From an uncultured Clostridia bacterium (GTDB lineage Bacteria; Bacillota; Clostridia; Oscillospirales; Oscillospiraceae), in assembly GCA_947176425.1 (NCBI GenBank), contig CAMWQV010000077.1, forward strand, positions 1 to 7,928: 7,928 bases of DNA, in the 5' to 3' direction. Position 1 is the first letter of the stretch; each line of letters opens with the position of its first letter. The position numbers and the translations under genes were made by a program. Under the pieces are notes generated by a model, which saw only the letters and a list, made by a program, of their open reading frames with translations, searched no databases and was not told the origin of the DNA. Of the stretch, positions 5,629-7,928 are shown one piece after another.

Positions 5629-5663
5629 ACCACCAAGCGCCTCCTTATGTGACGCTTGGTGGT
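5629..5663 (-). terminator. Cassette hairpin 3
   Basis: ACCACCAAGCG (5629-5639) and CGCTTGGTGGT (5653-5663) form a perfect 11-bp stem with a 13-nt loop. GTGTTTCTG follows on the minus strand and TTGTTCTCG on the plus strand, so it may be bidirectional. The stem sequence is related to hairpin 4. Confidence 0.5.
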
Positions 5664-5667
5664 TTGT

Positions 5668-5758
5668 TCTCGTCCCCTTGAGGGGTGAGACCAATGGTGT
5701 GCCCATGGGACAGTAAGGAGGATCAGGTATACGTTTCCGTCCCCGTGAGGGGTGAGAC
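5668..5758 (-). repeat. CRISPR-like repeat-spacer-repeat unit 3
   Basis: Cores GTCCCCTTGAGGGG (5672-5685) and GTCCCCGTGAGGGG (5739-5752) lie 67 bp apart. Both copies share the tail TGAGAC, which is not found in the other units. The spacer begins CAATGGTGTGC, like the CATGGTGGGC start of spacer 4. Strand inferred from the promoter at 5818-5846. Confidence 0.55.
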
Positions 5759-5792
5759 TGTAAAATTGCACAATTTATGGCAAATCGCTTTG

Positions 5793-5822
5793 TTGCACAC
5801 AGTCTAATTTAACTTCTACTAT
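5793..5822 (+). promoter_or_regulatory. Rightward promoter-like sequence upstream of gene D
   Basis: TTGCAC (5793-5798), 18 bp, TACTAT (5817-5822). The message would carry a long leader of over 300 nt with the inverted repeat, the MITE-like element and the orphan Shine-Dalgarno motif. Confidence 0.4.
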
Positions 5823-5846
5823 AGCACCTTCTGAAACAGAATGCAA
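5818..5846 (-). promoter_or_regulatory. Leftward promoter-like sequence facing unit 3
   Basis: On the minus strand: TTGCAT (complement of 5841-5846), 17 bp, TATAGT (complement of 5818-5823), with the extended TGC before the -10. Confidence 0.55.
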
Positions 5847-5897
5847 GAGGTTTTTCATAATTTTATCAAAAAATCTTCTATGAGTGGTTTTGTGATA

Positions 5898-5952
5898 GTG
5901 CGAACCTCCCTTTTTGCCGGTTTAGCCTGCACGAAAAAATAGAAGTTCGCAC
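5898..5952. repeat. Conserved inverted repeat in leader D
   Basis: GTGCGAACCTCC (5898-5909) pairs with AGAAGTTCGCAC (5941-5952), followed by a TTTTT/AAAAA extension. Two pairs are C-A on the plus strand but would be G-U on the minus strand. Confidence 0.65.
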
Positions 5953-5971
5953 TAAAATACTCTTTTCAGCT

Positions 5972-6058
5972 CTAAATGGGTAAATTGGGGAAAATGCATA
6001 AAAAAGCCGCAATATAGAAAAAATATTTGTGCAATCATACAGTTTTGCTCATTTGTAG
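5972..6058. mobile_element. Shorter MITE-like element in the leader of gene D
   Basis: The 87-bp element is flanked by TTTTCAGCT on both sides (5963-5971 and 6059-6067). Its right end, ATTTGTGCAATC then CAGTTTTGCTCATTTGTAG, is nearly the same as in the gene A element; its left end (CTAAATGGGTAAATTGGGG) is more decayed. It lies at the same site in the leader and lacks about 45 bp of interior. Confidence 0.55.
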
Positions 6059-6099
6059 TTTTCAGCTCCGAATCGTTCGACCATGATTGCGATATGTAA

Positions 6100-6116
6100 G
6101 TGAAAGGAGGACACAG
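6100..6116 (+). promoter_or_regulatory. Orphan Shine-Dalgarno-like motif, leader D
   Basis: GTGAAAGGAGGACACAG is identical to the leader A copy. It lies 42 nt before the gene D start, which has its own AAAGGAG at ideal spacing. Confidence 0.45.
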
Positions 6117-6158
6117 CAACACCAAACACAAAACGCACCGACAAGAAAGGAGATCAAA

Positions 6159-7463
6159 ATGAAACGGTCAAAACTGCTCTCGATGGCGCTGGCTATCATG
6201 ATGCTTCTCTCCCTCATGCCCACCGCCTTTGCCGCCTCTGTGCCAGTCGCGTTCCCCGCCGAAGGTGACTACTATATCGTTCCGGAAGCCAACAGCAACT
6301 ATGCCATTGATGTGACTGGAGGCGGCGCGGCAAAATCAGGCACCTTGCTCCAACTGTGGGGGCGAAACGGGACTGACGCACAAGTGTTCCACATCGAACG
6401 GAAAGACGGGGATTGGTACACAATTACACACAAAAGAACCGGATATGTCATCAATCTGAAGGATGGCCGCACCTTCAATGACGCCCGTCTCTGGCTCTGG
6501 CCCTTCGACGGCACGGATGCCTGCTACTTCCGGTTTGGCGCGATTGGTTCCTCCTATGTGATACAAAACAGAGTCGGCACAAAACGGATCATCGACCTAG
6601 ACAACGCCAGATGTTTCGACGGCTCAGTTGTCCATCTTTGGGACACGCACTTCAATCTGAGTTCCCGTTGGAAGTTGATTCCGGTATCCTCCAATTCTTT
6701 TGGATCTTCTCAGACCTCAGCCGCCTGTTTCCCCCGCTATACGGGGACTTCCAACTCCATTACTGCGGCCCTGTCCAGCCTGAACATCAACTCCAGTTTC
6801 TCGTACCGCTCCCAGATTGCCGCTGCCAACGGCATCAGCAACTATAGCGGCGCTGCTTACCAAAACACAAACCTGCTCAATCTCCTTAAAAGGGGACAGC
6901 TGAAACGTCCGGGGACATCCTCAGCCGCACCCGCGCAGCCAACCACATCCGGCACCCTTGTCAGCGCCAATCTCAACAAAGTATCCTTTATCCGGCAGAG
7001 CGGTGACAGCTGTAAAGCAACAGCCGCCGCGATGGCAGCCAATCTGATCGCGGGACGCAATCAGTACAGCACCTCCAGCATGATTTCCTCCGGCGTGATG
7101 TGCAAGAATCTAAACGGGTATACGTATACAGGTTCCAATGGCATCAAATATCGTACCACATATAAAACGGACAGTTATGAAGGCAGCCTAAATGACCTCA
7201 AAAACAGGATTGAGACCGCCGTAGCCAACGGCCTCCCCATTGTGGTTCCGGTGCATTCGGCCAAAAACTACTCCCGGATCTACCACCACTGGGTTGTCCT
7301 TGTCGGCAAGGATTCCAGAGGCAATTACCTGGTTGTGGACCCCGCTGGGAGCGGCTCCGGCACGATGTCGAACAAATGCCAGACAATGGCATCTCTCGGC
7401 TATGATTTCGGCCTGGCCGACTACAGCACATATCACTACGGCTATATCTCCTTCGCAAAATAA
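6159..7463 (+). CDS. Secreted ricin-lectin, cell-wall-repeat and C39-like peptidase protein (gene D)
   Basis: The 434-aa product starts at ATG 6159: AAAGGAG lies six nt upstream and a clear signal peptide follows (residues 1-26, cleavage near AFA-A). The frame is open further upstream, but only through the orphan Shine-Dalgarno motif. Residues ~33-175 form a ricin-type beta-trefoil with worn Q-x-W sites (AQVF, ACYF, SSRW). Residues ~187-251 resemble, from memory, a repeat of clostridial cell-wall enzymes (CFPRYTG, SYRSQIAAANGISNYSG, QNT.LLNLLKRGQLKRP). Residues ~265-434 are a C39-like peptidase domain: probable oxyanion Gln280, Cys285 in DSCKAT, His376 or His377 in HHWVVLVG and Asp394 in VVDPAG. 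Gene A has the same two end domains in the opposite order. The protein is probably bound to the wall or to glycans outside the cell; its substrate is unknown. Confidence 0.88.
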   Translation: MKRSKLLSMALAIMMLLSLMPTAFAASVPVAFPAEGDYYIVPEANSNYAIDVTGGGAAKSGTLLQLWGRNGTDAQVFHIERKDGDWYTITHKRTGYVINLKDGRTFNDARLWLWPFDGTDACYFRFGAIGSSYVIQNRVGTKRIIDLDNARCFDGSVVHLWDTHFNLSSRWKLIPVSSNSFGSSQTSAACFPRYTGTSNSITAALSSLNINSSFSYRSQIAAANGISNYSGAAYQNTNLLNLLKRGQLKRPGTSSAAPAQPTTSGTLVSANLNKVSFIRQSGDSCKATAAAMAANLIAGRNQYSTSSMISSGVMCKNLNGYTYTGSNGIKYRTTYKTDSYEGSLNDLKNRIETAVANGLPIVVPVHSAKNYSRIYHHWVVLVGKDSRGNYLVVDPAGSGSGTMSNKCQTMASLGYDFGLADYSTYHYGYISFAK

Positions 7464-7491
7464 ATCCGATTTCCCACCCCGCTGAAACAAA

Positions 7492-7537
7492 AAGAACACC
7501 ACCAAACACCGTCTTTACAGTGCTTGGTGGTGTTCTT
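7492..7537 (-). terminator. Cassette hairpin 4, leftward terminator by its T-tract
   Basis: Positions 7492-7509 and 7520-7537 form an 18-bp stem with one mismatch and a 10-nt loop. On the minus strand the stem runs into TTTGTTTC, a proper U-tract. On the plus strand it is followed by GTCCGTCCCC, with none. It therefore suits the end of a leftward RNA from unit 4 better than the end of gene D. Confidence 0.65.
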
Positions 7538-7631
7538 GTCCGTCCCCGTGAGGGGAATGCATCCATGGTGGGCAATAACATTTATCGCAGAACATGTGAA
7601 CGAGTCTTCGTCCCCGTGAGGGGAATGCATC
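7538..7631 (-). repeat. CRISPR-like repeat-spacer-repeat unit 4
   Basis: This is the cleanest pair. GTCCCCGTGAGGGGAATGCATC (positions 7542-7563 and 7610-7631) is identical in both copies, offset by 68 bp, with TCTT shortly before each. The spacer is about 41 bp. The unit lies between the leftward promoter (7691-7719) and the leftward terminator (7492-7537), leaving a leader of about 55 nt. Confidence 0.6.
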
Positions 7632-7665
7632 GGCAAATATGCACAACTTATGGTAATCTGTTTTG

Positions 7666-7695
7666 TTGCACACAACTTAATGTGATTCATACTAT
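7666..7695 (+). promoter_or_regulatory. Rightward promoter-like sequence, leader E
   Basis: TTGCAC (7666-7671), 18 bp, TACTAT (7690-7695), the same spacing as in leaders B and D. Confidence 0.4.
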
Positions 7696-7719
7696 AGCAC
7701 CTTCTGAAAAAGAATGCAA
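7691..7719 (-). promoter_or_regulatory. Leftward promoter-like sequence facing unit 4
   Basis: On the minus strand: TTGCAT (complement of 7714-7719), 17 bp, TATAGT (complement of 7691-7696), with extended TGC. This is the best example because a terminator with a T-tract lies at the far end of the unit. Confidence 0.6.
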
Positions 7720-7770
7720 GAGGTTTTTCAAAATTTTATCAAAATATCTTCTGTGAGTCGTTTTGTGATG

Positions 7771-7825
7771 GTGCGAACCTCCCTTTTTGGCGGTTTAGCC
7801 TGCACGAAAAAATGGAGGCTCGCAC
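7771..7825. repeat. Conserved inverted repeat in leader E
   Basis: GTGCGAACCTCC (7771-7782) pairs with GGAGGCTCGCAC (7814-7825). The single imperfect pair is A-C on the plus strand and would be U-G on the minus strand. Confidence 0.65.
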
Positions 7826-7928
7826 TGAAATTTTTTCTCAGTCCTGAATTTCTGGCATCCTGCGGCGAGTAGTAATGAACTTTCGGAATCTTAATGAATA
7901 AGGACACAAAGATTCGGTGCGCGGAAGA

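Larger units (their letters stand above)
7632..7928 (+). other. Fifth cassette leader, gene beyond the window
   Basis: This gene-less end repeats leader B and D in order: GCACAACTT (7650) and GCACACAACTT (7668), the two overlapping promoters, ATGCAAGAGG, TTTTGTGATG, the inverted repeat (7771-7825), CAGTCCTGAATTTCTGG and finally AATAAGGACACAAAG, a worn version of the Shine-Dalgarno-like motif. No start codon with a convincing gene is in view, so another cassette gene probably begins shortly to the right. Confidence 0.6.

Noticed and set aside
6087..6158. Upstream TTG start for gene D giving 24 extra residues
   Set aside because: The extension translates the orphan Shine-Dalgarno motif and would bury the signal peptide. 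AAAGGAG at six nt supports ATG 6159.
2317..7631. Integron attC sites as an explanation for the cassette boundaries
   Set aside because: attC sites are imperfect inverted repeats with conserved core sites. Here the key repeats are direct, 66-68 bp apart, and no integrase is in view.

Overview
The window looks like an accessory region of a Clostridia-type (Bacillota) genome, probably gut-associated. The reasons are strong AAAGGAGG ribosome binding sites, AT-rich leaders, secreted C39-like peptidase/ricin-lectin proteins, and debris typical of clostridial integrative conjugative elements. No taxon can be named from the sequence alone, and no cas gene, recombinase or transposase is visible.

Positions 1-2340 are a mobile-element graveyard. 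The left edge holds the C-terminus of an unrecognised protein (3-347), then a coiled-coil ORF without a good start (411-644). Next is a decayed gene with a C-terminal winged-helix domain (751-1349), broken by a three-copy 10-bp tandem repeat. Positions 1415-1825 are a non-coding, repeat-rich, origin-like tract. It has eleven GTAGCA motifs, mostly in pairs 9 or 11 bp apart, and four copies of an 11-bp GTTTAYRYCGT motif. The tract is followed by a strong hairpin and by a minus-strand relic of the C-terminal end of an ICE-type helicase/methylase.

Positions 2317-7928 are a tandem series of related cassettes, all reading rightward: gene A (2771-4114, secreted C39-like peptidase plus Ig-like plus ricin lectin), gene B (4694-4924, small exported or membrane-anchored protein), gene C (5092-5592, multi-pass membrane protein) and gene D (6159-7463, secreted ricin lectin plus cell-wall-type repeat plus C39-like peptidase). 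A fifth leader at the right edge has its gene outside the window. Each cassette is built as gene, GC-rich hairpin, two CRISPR-like direct repeats with one spacer (cores 66, 67, 67 and 68 bp apart), then a conserved leader. The repeat core is GTCCCCGTGAGGGG. Gene B to gene C is the only junction without the repeat pair.

The leaders are modular. Leftward promoter-like sequences (TTGCAT-N17-TATAGT) face each repeat-spacer-repeat unit, and the hairpin on the far side has its best T-tract on the leftward strand, at least in the last cassette. Each unit therefore looks like an independent small RNA gene transcribed against the protein genes. Leaders B, D and E also carry a 12-bp inverted repeat. 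Leaders A and D share a MITE-like element at the same position. The working hypothesis is an expanding array of diverse secreted or membrane proteins, each paired with a single-spacer CRISPR-like RNA unit. The layout is seen directly. The RNA, its function and any Cas dependence are inference.
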